This document shows positions 9,749 through 18,799 of a DNA stretch of 64,000 nt, one piece after another. The stretch spans positions 1,302,001-1,366,000 of the forward strand of contig NZ_BMKD01000001.1 of NCBI RefSeq assembly GCF_014643835.1. Direction: 5' to 3'. The translations under genes and the position numbers were made by a program. Under the pieces are notes generated by a model. The model was given only the letters and a program-made list of their open reading frames with translations, did not search any database and had not been told where the DNA came from. This DNA is from Mucilaginibacter rubeus. Lineage in GTDB: Bacteria; Bacteroidota; Bacteroidia; Sphingobacteriales; Sphingobacteriaceae. The stretch's first letter is position 1, and the number at the start of each line of letters is the position of its first letter.

Positions 9749-10360
9749 TCAATACGAGGTATTAATGGTTTGATTGTTACGATTGGTTACTTTAATTGAC
9801 CAGTGGAAATTGTCGGATTTGCCGATATCCATCAGCACGGCATCCTGGTAGCTTTTGCCATTATAATCAAACCTGACATTGGCCTGACCAAAACTATTGT
9901 TAGCCCCGTCATGAGACCGGTAAGAAAGGCTGCTGTGGCTGGAGGTAGCGCAGCCCGAACTGGAGCAGGCGCTGCGGACATTGCTGTAATCAAAAAAATG
10001 CACAGTACCATTTATATGTAAGCCGTCTGATTCATAATCTTTAAAGGTGACGACCACATCGATGGTAGACGTGTTAGTGCTGGAAGTTGATGACGAGGCG
10101 TGTGTAGCGGCATAACTACCGTTGACGGTTGCCGTTCCGGACGAGCCATTAAGTACGGTATTGGTATAAGTTTGGACAGTTTTGGAGAGATTCGGCCTCA
10201 GCGCGGCTGTCCACAAACCATTCATTTTTGAAAACAGCGCTTTGGCACCGGTCTCATCACTGATTGGCGTCCCGCCGCCATTGTTATCGTTTCCCTCTTT
10301 TTTGCAGGCAGCCAGCACGCAAACGGCGGCCAGAGCGATGGTGATCAATTTGTTTTTCAT
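9749..10360 (-). CDS. Small secreted lipoprotein, function unknown
   Basis: 203 residues beginning with a lipoprotein signal peptide (MKNKLITIALAAVCVLAACK; lipobox LAAC, Cys 19). The mature part opens with an Asn/Gly-rich linker and continues with a Thr/Ser-rich beta-type domain. Two cysteines (ACSSSGCA) could form a disulphide. I recognise no family. It is transcribed divergently from the histidine kinase at 10444 and shares its intergenic region, so it may respond to that two-component system. Confidence 0.75.
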   Translation of the reverse strand: MKNKLITIALAAVCVLAACKKEGNDNNGGGTPISDETGAKALFSKMNGLWTAALRPNLSKTVQTYTNTVLNGSSGTATVNGSYAATHASSSTSSTNTSTIDVVVTFKDYESDGLHINGTVHFFDYSNVRSACSSSGCATSSHSSLSYRSHDGANNSFGQANVRFDYNGKSYQDAVLMDIGKSDNFHWSIKVTNRNNQTINTSY

Positions 10361-10406
10361 GGTGTGATTTTTTTATTCAAAATTATCGGGCTGCTTTGCC
10401 TGGATC

Positions 10407-10434
10407 AATAGAACAAAAGTTACATTTTATGTAA
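10407..10434. promoter_or_regulatory. Divergent control region: AATAGAACAAA motif and 15-bp palindrome
   Basis: Between the divergent lipoprotein and kinase genes lies a perfect dyad, TTACATTTTATGTAA, at 10420-10434. Immediately before it, ATAGAACAAAAGT at 10408-10420 is the exact reverse complement of a 13-mer in front of the response-regulator gene (12315-12327). These are plausible operator elements of the two-component operon, including autoregulation by the LuxR-type regulator. This is inferred from repetition only. Confidence 0.45.
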
Positions 10435-10443
10435 ATTAGTGGC

Positions 10444-12315
10444 GTGCAGGTTAAATACATTTTCTATTTAACATTCGGGGTACTGCTTTTTTTAGCGGTA
10501 AGTGCCTGCGCACAGATGGAAACGGGGCTGGATAAAGACAGTCTGAAAAGAAAGCTATCGGTTATGCATGCAGATTCCGATAAGGTGCAGACCCTGATCA
10601 GGCTGGGGCAGCAATACGAAACCAATACCCCGGATTCGGCTTTGTATTATTATGAGGCTGCGGGCAAATTGAGTGAAGGTATACATTACCTGCAAGGCAC
10701 GTTGCGTTATATCGCCAACTATACCGCCGTGCTGAACGTCCAGGGAAAGTTTAAAGAATCATTGCAGCTTAATTTAAGGGCAATAGGTATTGCCCGGAAG
10801 GGCCATTTGCAGCGGCAATTAATGAAGGCGCTCATCAATACCGCGGTCGTTTACCAATATACGGAGCATTACCGGGAAGCGGTGAATTATTATCTGCAGG
10901 CGCTGCCGCTGGTCGATTCTATAGGAACTTTACAGGAACGTTCGATCACTTACGGGAACCTATGCAGCCTTTACCGTAATTTAAAACAGCCGCAAAGCGC
11001 GTTACGGTACGCTCGGCTGGCATTGGCTTTCGGCGAAAAGAACCGGGATGATTACACGGTCGCGATGGCTTGTATAAACCTGGCTAATTGCCTGAAAGAT
11101 ATGGGAAAGGTACGTGAAGCGATCATTGATATAGAGCGGGCAGGAAGACTTGGCCTTAAATTAAATGACGATAATATACAGGAAACGGCCTTGATCAATC
11201 TTGGGGACGCTTACCTGTCGCTTAAAGAACCGGCTAAATATGTTCCGGCTTACAATGCGGCCCTGCCCCTCGCCCGCAAAATAAGTGACGTATCCGGGGA
11301 GTGTTTTGCTTTACACGGGGTCGCCCTGGGCATGTTTTTTAAAAAAGAATATCTCCAGGCAGAACGGCTGCTGAACACCTCTATGGCATTTGCCAGGCAG
11401 CACGACCAAAAGGAGGCCTGGAGCCGCATGCTGCTGCTCATGTCTGACGTGCAGATCGCACTGGGCCGCCCGGAAGCTTCGGAAGACTACCGCGGACGCT
11501 ATGATTCAGTGACTAACGTGTTACTGAATGCATCACTGTTAAAAAACATACAGGAACTCGAAGCGCGGTATGGGGCGGAAAAAAAACGACGACAGCTTTT
11601 GCAGAAAGACCTACAGTTAGCGCGTAAGCAACGCTGGCTGGTGATCTCTTTGGCAGGATTAGCGGTATTGGGTCTGGTATTTTTGCTGGTTTACCGTAGG
11701 CAGGAAACCCTGCGGGTAAAAGCGATGCTAACCGGTGAGCAGCAGGAACGCCGTCGGATCAGCCAGGAAATGCATGACGACATGGGATCCGGATTAACCC
11801 GCTTATTGTTCTTAACCCGTTCTTTGATAGCCGGTCATGAGGCCGCGCCGAAGATCAGCGATGCTGTTAATGGCCTGATCCGCCAAATGAACGAAGTGAT
11901 CTGGATGATGAATAACGAGCGGGATACGCTGGAAAGTTTGGTCGCTTACTTGCGTGCCGCTTGCGCGGAGCTACTGGATGCGTCAGGTATAGCTATGATC
12001 TTTACAGTACCGGATAAAATGCCGGACGTGATCTTAGCGCAGGAAGTAAGGCGGAATATGTACTTAGCTGTCAAGGAAGCCGTGCACAATGCGTGCAAGC
12101 ATTCAGGGGCAAACACTATTACTATTGCCATCATTACGGATAAGGAATTAGCGGTTTCTGTACAGGATAACGGCCGGGGCATAGACCTGGCCGGAGCGGC
12201 TTTGGGCAATGGGTTAGGTAATATGCAGCAGCGTATGGAAAATATAGGCGGAAATCTTGAAATAGTTAGCGAAGCCGGGACACTACTGCGCTTCTCGGTG
12301 CCGCTATCCATATGA
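10444..12315 (+). CDS. TPR-containing sensor histidine kinase (HisKA_3 type)
   Basis: 623 residues. A GTG start at 10444 is chosen because it alone keeps the signal peptide (YLTFGVLLFLAVSACAQ); the first ATG comes after it. Residues ~40-370 are TPR-like repeats in the periplasm (SALYYYEAAGKL, AVNYYLQALPLV, QSALRYARLALAF). A membrane segment lies at ~396-418. The kinase core follows: ERRRISQEMHDDMGSGLTRL with phospho-acceptor His 444, and the ATPase domain with AVKEAVHNACKHSGAN and DNGRGIDLAG. Such kinases phosphorylate NarL/LuxR regulators, and the partner is encoded 46 bp downstream. Confidence 0.92.
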   Translation: MQVKYIFYLTFGVLLFLAVSACAQMETGLDKDSLKRKLSVMHADSDKVQTLIRLGQQYETNTPDSALYYYEAAGKLSEGIHYLQGTLRYIANYTAVLNVQGKFKESLQLNLRAIGIARKGHLQRQLMKALINTAVVYQYTEHYREAVNYYLQALPLVDSIGTLQERSITYGNLCSLYRNLKQPQSALRYARLALAFGEKNRDDYTVAMACINLANCLKDMGKVREAIIDIERAGRLGLKLNDDNIQETALINLGDAYLSLKEPAKYVPAYNAALPLARKISDVSGECFALHGVALGMFFKKEYLQAERLLNTSMAFARQHDQKEAWSRMLLLMSDVQIALGRPEASEDYRGRYDSVTNVLLNASLLKNIQELEARYGAEKKRRQLLQKDLQLARKQRWLVISLAGLAVLGLVFLLVYRRQETLRVKAMLTGEQQERRRISQEMHDDMGSGLTRLLFLTRSLIAGHEAAPKISDAVNGLIRQMNEVIWMMNNERDTLESLVAYLRAACAELLDASGIAMIFTVPDKMPDVILAQEVRRNMYLAVKEAVHNACKHSGANTITIAIITDKELAVSVQDNGRGIDLAGAALGNGLGNMQQRMENIGGNLEIVSEAGTLLRFSVPLSI

Positions 12316-12328
12316 CTTTTGTTCTATT
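12315..12328 (+). promoter_or_regulatory. Repeated motif ACTTTTGTTCTATT before the response regulator
   Basis: The core TTTGTTCTATT (12318-12328) recurs as TTGGTTCTATT at 12985-12995 ahead of the next gene, and inverted as AATAGAACAAA at 10407-10417. Three occurrences in the three spacers of this cluster suggest a shared promoter or regulator-binding element. Confidence 0.4.
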
Positions 12329-12361
12329 ATAAATGTGAGTAGCAAACAGGAACTTTACCTG

Positions 12362-12982
12362 ATGGAAAATATACGCGTAAGTATTGTAGAGGATATGCCC
12401 GAGGTTAGGGATGGCCTGCGTTTCATTGTTGGTCAGGCTACCGGCCTGAGTTGTCTGGCGACTTATAGCAGCGGCGAAGAGGCTTATGCCGGCGTGCTGG
12501 CAGCGCCACCCGATATTGTGATTATGGATATTTCGCTGCCAGGCGAAACGGGTATTGATTGTATCAGGAGATTAAAAAGCAGGGGATTCGCCGGTCAGTT
12601 CCTGATGTTTACGGTTTACGAAGACAGCGACCAGATTTTTGAGGCGCTGAACGCCGGCGCCAGCGGCTATTTGCTTAAAAGCGCCGCACCCGAGAAGATT
12701 GTCTCTGCCGTTCAGGAACTTTATGAAGGCGGTTCCCCGATGAGCGCCGCCATCGCCAGGCGGGTGGTCAACTCATTTCGCTCGTCGGGTGAAGGCGATA
12801 AACTGAGTTCACGTGAAATGGAGGTACTGAACTTGTTATCGAAAGGCTTTTTATACAAGGAGATCGCGGCGCAGCTTTTCCTGAGCGTGGGTACCATCCG
12901 GCAGCATATCCATCATATCTATGAGAAGCTGCATGTGCAAAACCGCACCGAAGCGCTCAATAAGGTGTTTGGCAAAATGTAA
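12362..12982 (+). CDS. NarL/LuxR-family response regulator
   Basis: 206 residues from ATG 12362 (MENIRVSIVEDMPEVRDG). A GTG 27 bases upstream would only add a non-homologous leader. The receiver domain (1-~120) has the acidic pocket VEDMPE, phospho-acceptor Asp 56 in IVIMDISLPGE, and Lys in LLKSAAPEK. The C-terminal LuxR helix-turn-helix (~145-205) shows LSSREMEVLNLLSKGFLYKE and SVGTIRQHIHHIYEKL. It is the evident partner of the kinase encoded upstream and probably controls the flanking lipoprotein and barrel-protein genes. Confidence 0.95.
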   Translation: MENIRVSIVEDMPEVRDGLRFIVGQATGLSCLATYSSGEEAYAGVLAAPPDIVIMDISLPGETGIDCIRRLKSRGFAGQFLMFTVYEDSDQIFEALNAGASGYLLKSAAPEKIVSAVQELYEGGSPMSAAIARRVVNSFRSSGEGDKLSSREMEVLNLLSKGFLYKEIAAQLFLSVGTIRQHIHHIYEKLHVQNRTEALNKVFGKM

Positions 12983-13051
12983 CCTTGGTTCTATTGAGGC
13001 GCTTTCTTCAGCGGGCTAATTTTGATGCATCACTCACCAAAATCAAAGCTT

Positions 13052-13887
13052 ATGAAAACGCTGAAAATGTTCATCCTTTTAGCCGCCCTTCCTGTCCTGG
13101 CTGCGGCACAAACCAAAGAACAAGCGCTCCAAAGTATTAAAGACCGCAAAGGCTGGTACATCGGTCTGGGTATTTATTACGCTAACCTGACCACGCATTG
13201 GAAGTACGATCAAACGCCGCCGGGCACCGGCGTGCCTTTCTTCGATGCTCGCAGGGTTTCGGCCACGAGGAAAGCCGTACGCTAATCACCCTTGGTATCG
13301 AGCGTAAATCCATTTTTGGGACACCGGCCCTCAGAGACGGTATATTTGTCAACCATTATGATTATAGCGGTAACTATCGGGGGACGGAATATACACCCAT
13401 CTATAATTTCGTTGATTTTGATTTCGGCGCTGATGTATTGATCGACCCCACTGGCAAAACTTACGCGCATTGGCTGGACACCGATGAGCCTATATCTTCC
13501 GGCGGGCTAAGCGCCGGCGCTTCCGCTTATATCCGTATGTCCTGGCAATTCATTTTATCACCCAAACTTCGCTTTACACCGTTCTCCGTGGCCATTGGCG
13601 GGCAATATCTGCATATCAAAAATAACGGTGATGGCTCAGCCCAAAGCCCGCTATTGAAGGATTTTAATTACGACCAGGGCTGGAATGAAAACCTCAGCAC
13701 GCTTTACTTATCAGTGGGAACACTGGGCATAGAAACCGGCAGTCTGAGCATTACACCGGAGGTGAGGGTACTCACGCTCAGCGCTGCTTCTACCAGCCTT
13801 AAACCCGCCCGTATCATTGGCGATGTGCAAAAGGAGTCGAATCCGACATTGATCAGCGTGGGGGTCAAGGTGTTGAAGAAGTTTTAA
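13052..13887 (+). pseudogene. Outer-membrane barrel-like protein, frameshifted
   Basis: The start ATG at 13052 gives a clean signal peptide (MKTLKMFILLAALPVLAAAQ) and then WYIGLGIYYANLTTHW. This frame ends at 13285. The next frame carries the rest: GFGHEESRTLITLGIERKSI and further aromatic, alternating strands (SAGASAYIRMSWQFILSPKL) to PTLISVGVKVLKKF. The switch lies between about 13240 and 13270. The whole would be about 278 residues, a secreted, barrel-like protein of unknown function. The intact downstream frame favours a recent indel or a sequencing error. It follows the two-component genes and may be their target. Confidence 0.65.
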
Positions 13888-14373
13888 TGGCCATCATCAA
13901 CACTTGTGATTCTAATTAATTTCAAAATTTTAATCTCATTGCGAAAAATCCGCAAACACCGATTTAAGCCAGAGAATCTGGCCTTATGCATATAATCTTA
14001 GTATGACAACAGTTATAAGACGCATTGCCGAACAAACCATACTTGCAAACGCATTGGCCCCGGTTGAAACTAAGCTTAAGAAAACTGATTTAAAATAAGG
14101 AAATCAGCGAATTAAATCCAATTTGAAACTTATTCCGACAAACCGAAAACAATCTCCGTCATATCTCAAAACAGCCTGTCTTAGCAAGAATGTTATTTTT
14201 ATTTGGATTTATTCTAAATAATGAGTTATTTTTGGCGCATCATTTAATCCCGCCATTCATGAAACGAAATATACCTTAAGCGATTGTTAAAAAAATGAAC
14301 CCGGTGCTCCGTCGCCAAACATCACACCGGGTATTGTCAACAGATCCTTCAACCTATTAACTATTACAAAACT
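13888..14373. other. Spacer upstream of the TonB receptor
   Basis: No gene is seen. It contains the candidate operator at 14199-14221 and presumably the promoter of the iron-uptake operon. Short stop-rich frames on both strands show no coding character. Confidence 0.4.
14199..14221. promoter_or_regulatory. Candidate Fur-like operator (23-bp dyad)
   Basis: TTATTTGGATT and ATTCTAAATAA flank a single central T. The two 11-base arms match at 9 of 11 positions. AT-rich near-perfect dyads of this size are typical of iron-responsive repressors. Its position about 150 bp upstream of a siderophore-receptor operon fits, but the identity of the regulator is inferred. Confidence 0.45.
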
Positions 14374-16779
14374 ATGGATTATTTATTACTATGCGGTAAT
14401 ACCTTTACATCCTGCCCTTTCAAACGTATCTTTAAAGCAACCTGTACCATTATTTTTATCCTTTGCAGTCAATTCAGTTTCGCCCAATCACCAACAGCGA
14501 CCATCCAGGGGACGATCAAAACGCACGGAGGCTTAACTGCTGCCTCGGCAACGGTCTCTTTAAATGGAACCTATAAAGGGGCAACCGCATCGGATAGCGG
14601 CACTTACCGCATCAGCAACATCCATCCTGGTAAATATACCGTCGTGGCAAAACTGGTAGGCTACCTCTCCTCTTCCAGGGAAATTGTACTTCATGCAGGT
14701 GAAACTTTAAGTATTGATTTCACCCTTGCCGACGATAAGCGGGAATTAAATGAAGTGACCGTCAGCTCCGGCTATAATAAGTTTGCTAAAAAGGAAACGC
14801 AGTCCGTTGCCAAAATGCCGTTAAAAAACCTGGAAAACCCGCAGGTATACAACGTGGTGCCCAAGGAACTCCTGCAAGACCAGGTGATCGTCAGCTATAA
14901 TGATGTACTGAAGAACGTTACGGGCGTCAGTCAATCCCTCGTCAACGGCTCCAATTCTTTTAACCTGAGAGGATTCAGTACTTCCAGTTATCTTCGTAAT
15001 GGCCTTCAGGACACCAAGCCAAACAGCATCGAAGTTGCTAATATCGAACGCATAGAAGTGCTGAAAGGCCCTTCCGCAACCTTATTTGGCAACGCTTTGT
15101 CCTCTTTTGGCGGTTTGCTGAACCGGGTAACCAAAAAACCTTTCGAAACTTTTGATGGTGAGCTCACTTATACCGTTGGCGGTTTCGGGCTGAACAGAGT
15201 TACAGGAGACTTCAATACACCGCTCAACAAAGAAAAAGGCTTATACCTGCGCACCAATGTTGCCTATAACAATGAAGGCAGTTTTCAGGATGCGGGCTTT
15301 ACCAAACGTTTCTTTCTCGCGCCTTCGTTATTGTACAAGGTTAACGACCGATTAACCCTTTCCTTTGATGCCGAGATCTATAACCAGAAAGCCAATGATT
15401 TTAACCGACTGTTTCCGCAGGCATCTTTTACAAAGACCAACCCCACCACGCTGGGCATCGACTGGACAAAGTCCTACAGCAGCAATGACTTGTATCAAAC
15501 CACGCCCTCGGTGAGTATCTATGGCCAGGCCTTATATAAGATTTCCGATCACTGGAAATCGCAAACTTCATTCTCACAAACCAATTCCGGTGTGGAAGGG
15601 TACTGGAGCTACAACAACATTTTAGGAGACACTGTGGTATCCCGTAACCCGGCCTATCGGAATACGGATTATAACTACACCGAATTTCAGCAAAACTTCA
15701 ACGGCGATTTTATGATCGGCGGACTGCGTAACCGCTTAGTGGCCGGGCTGGATTACTTTACCAATACGATTAAAAACTCTGGCGTACAGATCTATGGATT
15801 TGACCAGGTTAAGATCAGCGGGAACGATCCGCGCTATAACCAACTGACTCCCGCCGCGCTTGATAAAGCTTTTGCGGCTATTCCCTATACCAAAACCCAA
15901 GGTTCGCAAAGCATTTACAGTGCCTATGTCTCCGACGTTTTAAACGTTACTGACCAGCTTTTAGCGATGGCCAGTTTACGTGTTGATCACTTTGTGAATG
16001 ATGGCACCAGGAACATTAATACCGGGACGACCACGGGCAAATACAATCAAACGGCGCTATCACCCAAATTAGGCCTGGTTTATCAGCTCATCCCCGAACA
16101 GGTCGCTCTCTTCGGTAACTACATGAATGGCTTCAGCAACAATGCCCCGGTAAGCCAGCCGGACGGATCGCTTTCCGCTTTCAAACCAAGCCAGGCCAAC
16201 CAATGGGAAAGCGGTGTAAAGCTGGACTTGTTCAATGGCAAATTAAACAGCACGGTAAGCTATTACCATATCAAAGTAAGTGATGTGATCCACAGTGATT
16301 TTACGCCAGGGCGTTCTGCCTACCAGGTTCAGGACGGCGGGCAGTTGAGCAAAGGCTACGAAGCCGAGGTGATCGCCCATCCTTTCGCAGGTTTTAATCT
16401 GATCGCCGGTTATGCGCATAACGATATTTACACGATTAACACTAATCCTAATGTAGACGGTTTGCGCCAATGGACTGGGCCGTCAGAAACGGCAAACCTT
16501 TGGTTAAGCTATCATTTTCTCAAAAGTAAGTTTAAAGGCCTGGGTCTGGGTATTGGCGGTAACTATAACGGCAAAGCTTATATCATGCAATCCAGGTCCG
16601 CAGGAGAGTTCTACCTGCCTGCTTATACTGTATTGAATGCCGCAATCAGCTACGATCAGCCGGTTTACCGGGTAAGTTTAAAGATGGATAACCTGACCGA
16701 TAAAGTGTATTGGGGCAGTTACGTGAGCCAGATGATGCCACGCAGGTTCAGTGCAACGATCGCCTTTAAATTAAAATAA
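14374..16779 (+). CDS. TonB-dependent siderophore receptor
   Basis: 801 residues. The N-terminus has a signal peptide ending FSFAQ (about residue 38). A CarboxypepD_reg-like domain follows (~43-125, TIQGTIKTHGGLTAASATVS). The plug domain is at ~145-265, with NVTGVSQSLVNGSN, FNLRGFSTSSY and NIERIEVLKGPSATLFGNAL. A 22-strand barrel extends to the C-terminus, ending in the aromatic RRFSATIAFKLK signature. It binds a ferric siderophore (or similar ligand) and imports it using TonB energy. The stop overlaps the ATG of the PepSY gene by one base, so the two are co-transcribed. A candidate iron-responsive dyad lies upstream. Confidence 0.95.
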   Translation: MDYLLLCGNTFTSCPFKRIFKATCTIIFILCSQFSFAQSPTATIQGTIKTHGGLTAASATVSLNGTYKGATASDSGTYRISNIHPGKYTVVAKLVGYLSSSREIVLHAGETLSIDFTLADDKRELNEVTVSSGYNKFAKKETQSVAKMPLKNLENPQVYNVVPKELLQDQVIVSYNDVLKNVTGVSQSLVNGSNSFNLRGFSTSSYLRNGLQDTKPNSIEVANIERIEVLKGPSATLFGNALSSFGGLLNRVTKKPFETFDGELTYTVGGFGLNRVTGDFNTPLNKEKGLYLRTNVAYNNEGSFQDAGFTKRFFLAPSLLYKVNDRLTLSFDAEIYNQKANDFNRLFPQASFTKTNPTTLGIDWTKSYSSNDLYQTTPSVSIYGQALYKISDHWKSQTSFSQTNSGVEGYWSYNNILGDTVVSRNPAYRNTDYNYTEFQQNFNGDFMIGGLRNRLVAGLDYFTNTIKNSGVQIYGFDQVKISGNDPRYNQLTPAALDKAFAAIPYTKTQGSQSIYSAYVSDVLNVTDQLLAMASLRVDHFVNDGTRNINTGTTTGKYNQTALSPKLGLVYQLIPEQVALFGNYMNGFSNNAPVSQPDGSLSAFKPSQANQWESGVKLDLFNGKLNSTVSYYHIKVSDVIHSDFTPGRSAYQVQDGGQLSKGYEAEVIAHPFAGFNLIAGYAHNDIYTINTNPNVDGLRQWTGPSETANLWLSYHFLKSKFKGLGLGIGGNYNGKAYIMQSRSAGEFYLPAYTVLNAAISYDQPVYRVSLKMDNLTDKVYWGSYVSQMMPRRFSATIAFKLK

Positions 16780-17933
16780 TGAGCGCTTTAAATATCAAAA
16801 GATGGTTTTGGATCCACCGCTGGACCAGCCTGATCTGTACGTTATTCCTGCTGCTGCTATGCCTTACCGGGCTGCCGCTGATATTTCACGAAGAGATAGA
16901 ACAGCTTTTAAGTACGGATGCCCCCTACCAGGTTTTGCCTGAAAATACGCCAATGGCCAATCTGGATCAAATGCTTAACGCTGCGCAGCGGCGCTATCCC
17001 AAAGAAACATTAAGTTTCGCTTTTATAGATGATGATGAGCCGCAGGTTGTTATTTATATGATGCCGGACCTTAAAGGCAAGCCCGACACCAGGCATGCCA
17101 TGCAGTTCGACGCCCGTACGGGAAAATTATTGAAGGATGAGCCTCCCGCGTCCCGGCAGCCGCAAACTTTCCTGGGGTTGATGTTTTCTCTGCATACTGA
17201 TCTGTTCGCAGGCTTGCCGGGCGAGTTATTTTTGTGCCTGATGGGGCTTCTTTTTGTATTTTCCATTATTTCGGGGATCGTATTATACGGTACCTTCATG
17301 AAAAAGCTGGACTTTGGTACCGTTCGAAAAGGGCGCTCCGCCCGCCTGAAATGGCTCGACCTGCATAACCTTATCGGGATCGCGACCGCTGTCTGGCTGC
17401 TTGTTGTCGGCGTAACGGGCGTGATCAATGAGCTTTCCAAACCACTTTTCGGACTGTGGCAAATGACGGACGTTAAAAAGATGCTGATGCAGTACCAGAA
17501 CCGGCCGCTGCCGGAGCCTGGTCATTTGAGTTCGGTACAGGCAGCTTATAACACCACTAAAAAAGCGTTACCTGGTATGACGATAACCAGTGTCATTTAT
17601 CCGGGAAATGTATTTGGAACTCCTTATCATTTCTTACTTTATACCAAAGGAAGTTCCGCCCTGACTTCCCGGTTATTTACACCGGTACTGATCGATGCCT
17701 GGACCGGCAAGCTGGATGCTATAGTGAACATGCCGGGTTATTTAAAAAGCCTAGAGATCTCACGTCCGCTTCATTTCGGCGACTATGGCGGTTTGCCCCT
17801 GAAAATTATCTGGGCTGTATTTGATTTGCTTGCCGTAGTGGTCTTAATCAGCGGAATCTATTTATGGATTGTCCGGCGAAAATTTTACGCCGATTACTTT
17901 TTAAACTTATCCAAGGAAGAAACCAATGAATAA
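16779..17933 (+). CDS. PepSY-associated transmembrane protein (likely siderophore-iron reductase)
   Basis: 384 residues with the layout of PepSY_TM proteins: helix 1 (WFWIHRWTSLICTLFLLLLC, including the conserved HRW), a periplasmic PepSY segment, helix 2 (LFLCLMGLLFVFSIISGIVL), helix 3 after the conserved LKWLDLHNLIGI (AVWLLVVGVTGVI), a second PepSY-like region, and a last helix (IIWAVFDLLAVVVLISGIYL). In siderophore operons such inner-membrane proteins are thought to reduce ferric siderophore after import. It overlaps both its neighbours, the TonB receptor by 1 nt and the small membrane gene by 8 nt. Confidence 0.9.
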   Translation: MSALNIKRWFWIHRWTSLICTLFLLLLCLTGLPLIFHEEIEQLLSTDAPYQVLPENTPMANLDQMLNAAQRRYPKETLSFAFIDDDEPQVVIYMMPDLKGKPDTRHAMQFDARTGKLLKDEPPASRQPQTFLGLMFSLHTDLFAGLPGELFLCLMGLLFVFSIISGIVLYGTFMKKLDFGTVRKGRSARLKWLDLHNLIGIATAVWLLVVGVTGVINELSKPLFGLWQMTDVKKMLMQYQNRPLPEPGHLSSVQAAYNTTKKALPGMTITSVIYPGNVFGTPYHFLLYTKGSSALTSRLFTPVLIDAWTGKLDAIVNMPGYLKSLEISRPLHFGDYGGLPLKIIWAVFDLLAVVVLISGIYLWIVRRKFYADYFLNLSKEETNE

Positions 17934-18099
17934 TTTGCAATTCAAGAAAGTATGGGCCATGCCGCTGCTGCTAGCGGCCCTGACCTTGTTTGGCCTGCTT
18001 GCCGCGTTGTTAGGTGCCGGGTATTGGTGCCTTTTCGCCTGGATTACCATCTTGGTGCCTTTGCTGCTGATTATCCAAAAGACATGGCTTAAGCGATAA
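17926..18099 (+). CDS. 57-residue two-helix membrane protein of the iron operon
   Basis: A short gene read from the sequence: ATG 17926, TAA 18097-18099, overlapping the PepSY stop by eight bases. After a charged start (MNNLQFKKVW) come two hydrophobic helices (PLLLAALTLFGLLAALLGAG and WITILVPLLLIIQ) ending QKTWLKR. Translational coupling and position suggest an accessory of the PepSY reductase. Small hydrophobic proteins often close such operons. No family name is certain. Confidence 0.7.
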   Translation: MNNLQFKKVWAMPLLLAALTLFGLLAALLGAGYWCLFAWITILVPLLLIIQKTWLKR

Positions 18100-18143
18100 G
18101 GCTTAAAGTGAAGCGATTATATGCACGGTGTGATGGTACTATC

Positions 18144-18368
18144 TCAGGAAATCAACGAGTTACTCGCTCCTGCGCCTTTCATTGTTAATTTCCTTACGAG
18201 CAGATCGATTTTGGAAATGAGTGGCGAGCCACAGAGGGTACAATGATGAGACACCGCTAATGTTTTCTCGTTAAATTGTAATGATAAAGTTAGGACCGTT
18301 TCCTGATTATAGATAGACACGCTGCACTTTTTATTAAAGCAATAATAATTCACGGTGGCGTTTTCCAT
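18144..18368 (-). CDS. Small Cys-rich (zinc-ribbon-like) protein
   Basis: 74 residues. Two cysteine pairs, CFNKKC near the N-terminus and CTLCGSPL at about residues 43-46, suggest a single zinc ribbon. Otherwise no family is recognised. It is monocistronic and convergent with the iron operon. The regular Cys spacing favours a real gene, but its length leaves doubt. Confidence 0.5.
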   Translation of the reverse strand: MENATVNYYCFNKKCSVSIYNQETVLTLSLQFNEKTLAVSHHCTLCGSPLISKIDLLVRKLTMKGAGASNSLIS

Positions 18369-18503
18369 TTTCGGTTTTTACCTGGAATACCGCTAACATA
18401 GTGCCAAATCGCTGTGGGAATTTGTTCTAGTTGGAAATTGGTTAGTTTTTCTCTTATCGTTGTGCTACATGTGAAATTATAATTCGATCGTCTGATAACC
18501 AGG

Positions 18504-18761
18504 TCAGACCAGTGGTTTTGAATTTCGCAGCTCTTCAAAGAGTTCAATAACTTTTTTTTGCAGATCGATCACTTCGGTCTCCCGGGCAAATAGCTTCTCG
18601 TGCAGTACGTTAAGCTTATTGGGCCATTGGTTGAAGTTTGCATCGTTAAGTGTTAAAAGCTCGGTTACTGAGATTTCAAAGACAGCGGCAATTTGTGCGA
18701 GTCTTGACAAGTAATTTTGGAAAAATTTGCTGAACACATCGCTCCCGAAAGGCAGTCGCAT
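18504..18761 (-). pseudogene. XRE-type regulator remnant
   Basis: The start ATG (18761) has a good GGGAGG ribosome site nine bases upstream. After about 15 residues the sequence enters the end of an XRE helix-turn-helix (YLSRLAQIAAVFEISVTELL) and then a coiled tail (VIDLQKKVIELFEELRNSK), a layout common in Sphingobacteriaceae regulators. The first helices of the DNA-binding domain are missing, so an internal deletion that kept the original start is likely. It may still make a non-DNA-binding product. Confidence 0.5.
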
Positions 18762-18799
18762 TTCGCCTCCCTTTAATAAAATGGCTAACTTAGCAGGTG

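Noticed and set aside
18350-18547. 65-residue minus-strand frame between the Cys-rich and XRE remnants
   Set aside because: Overlaps both neighbours and shows no motif or start signal.
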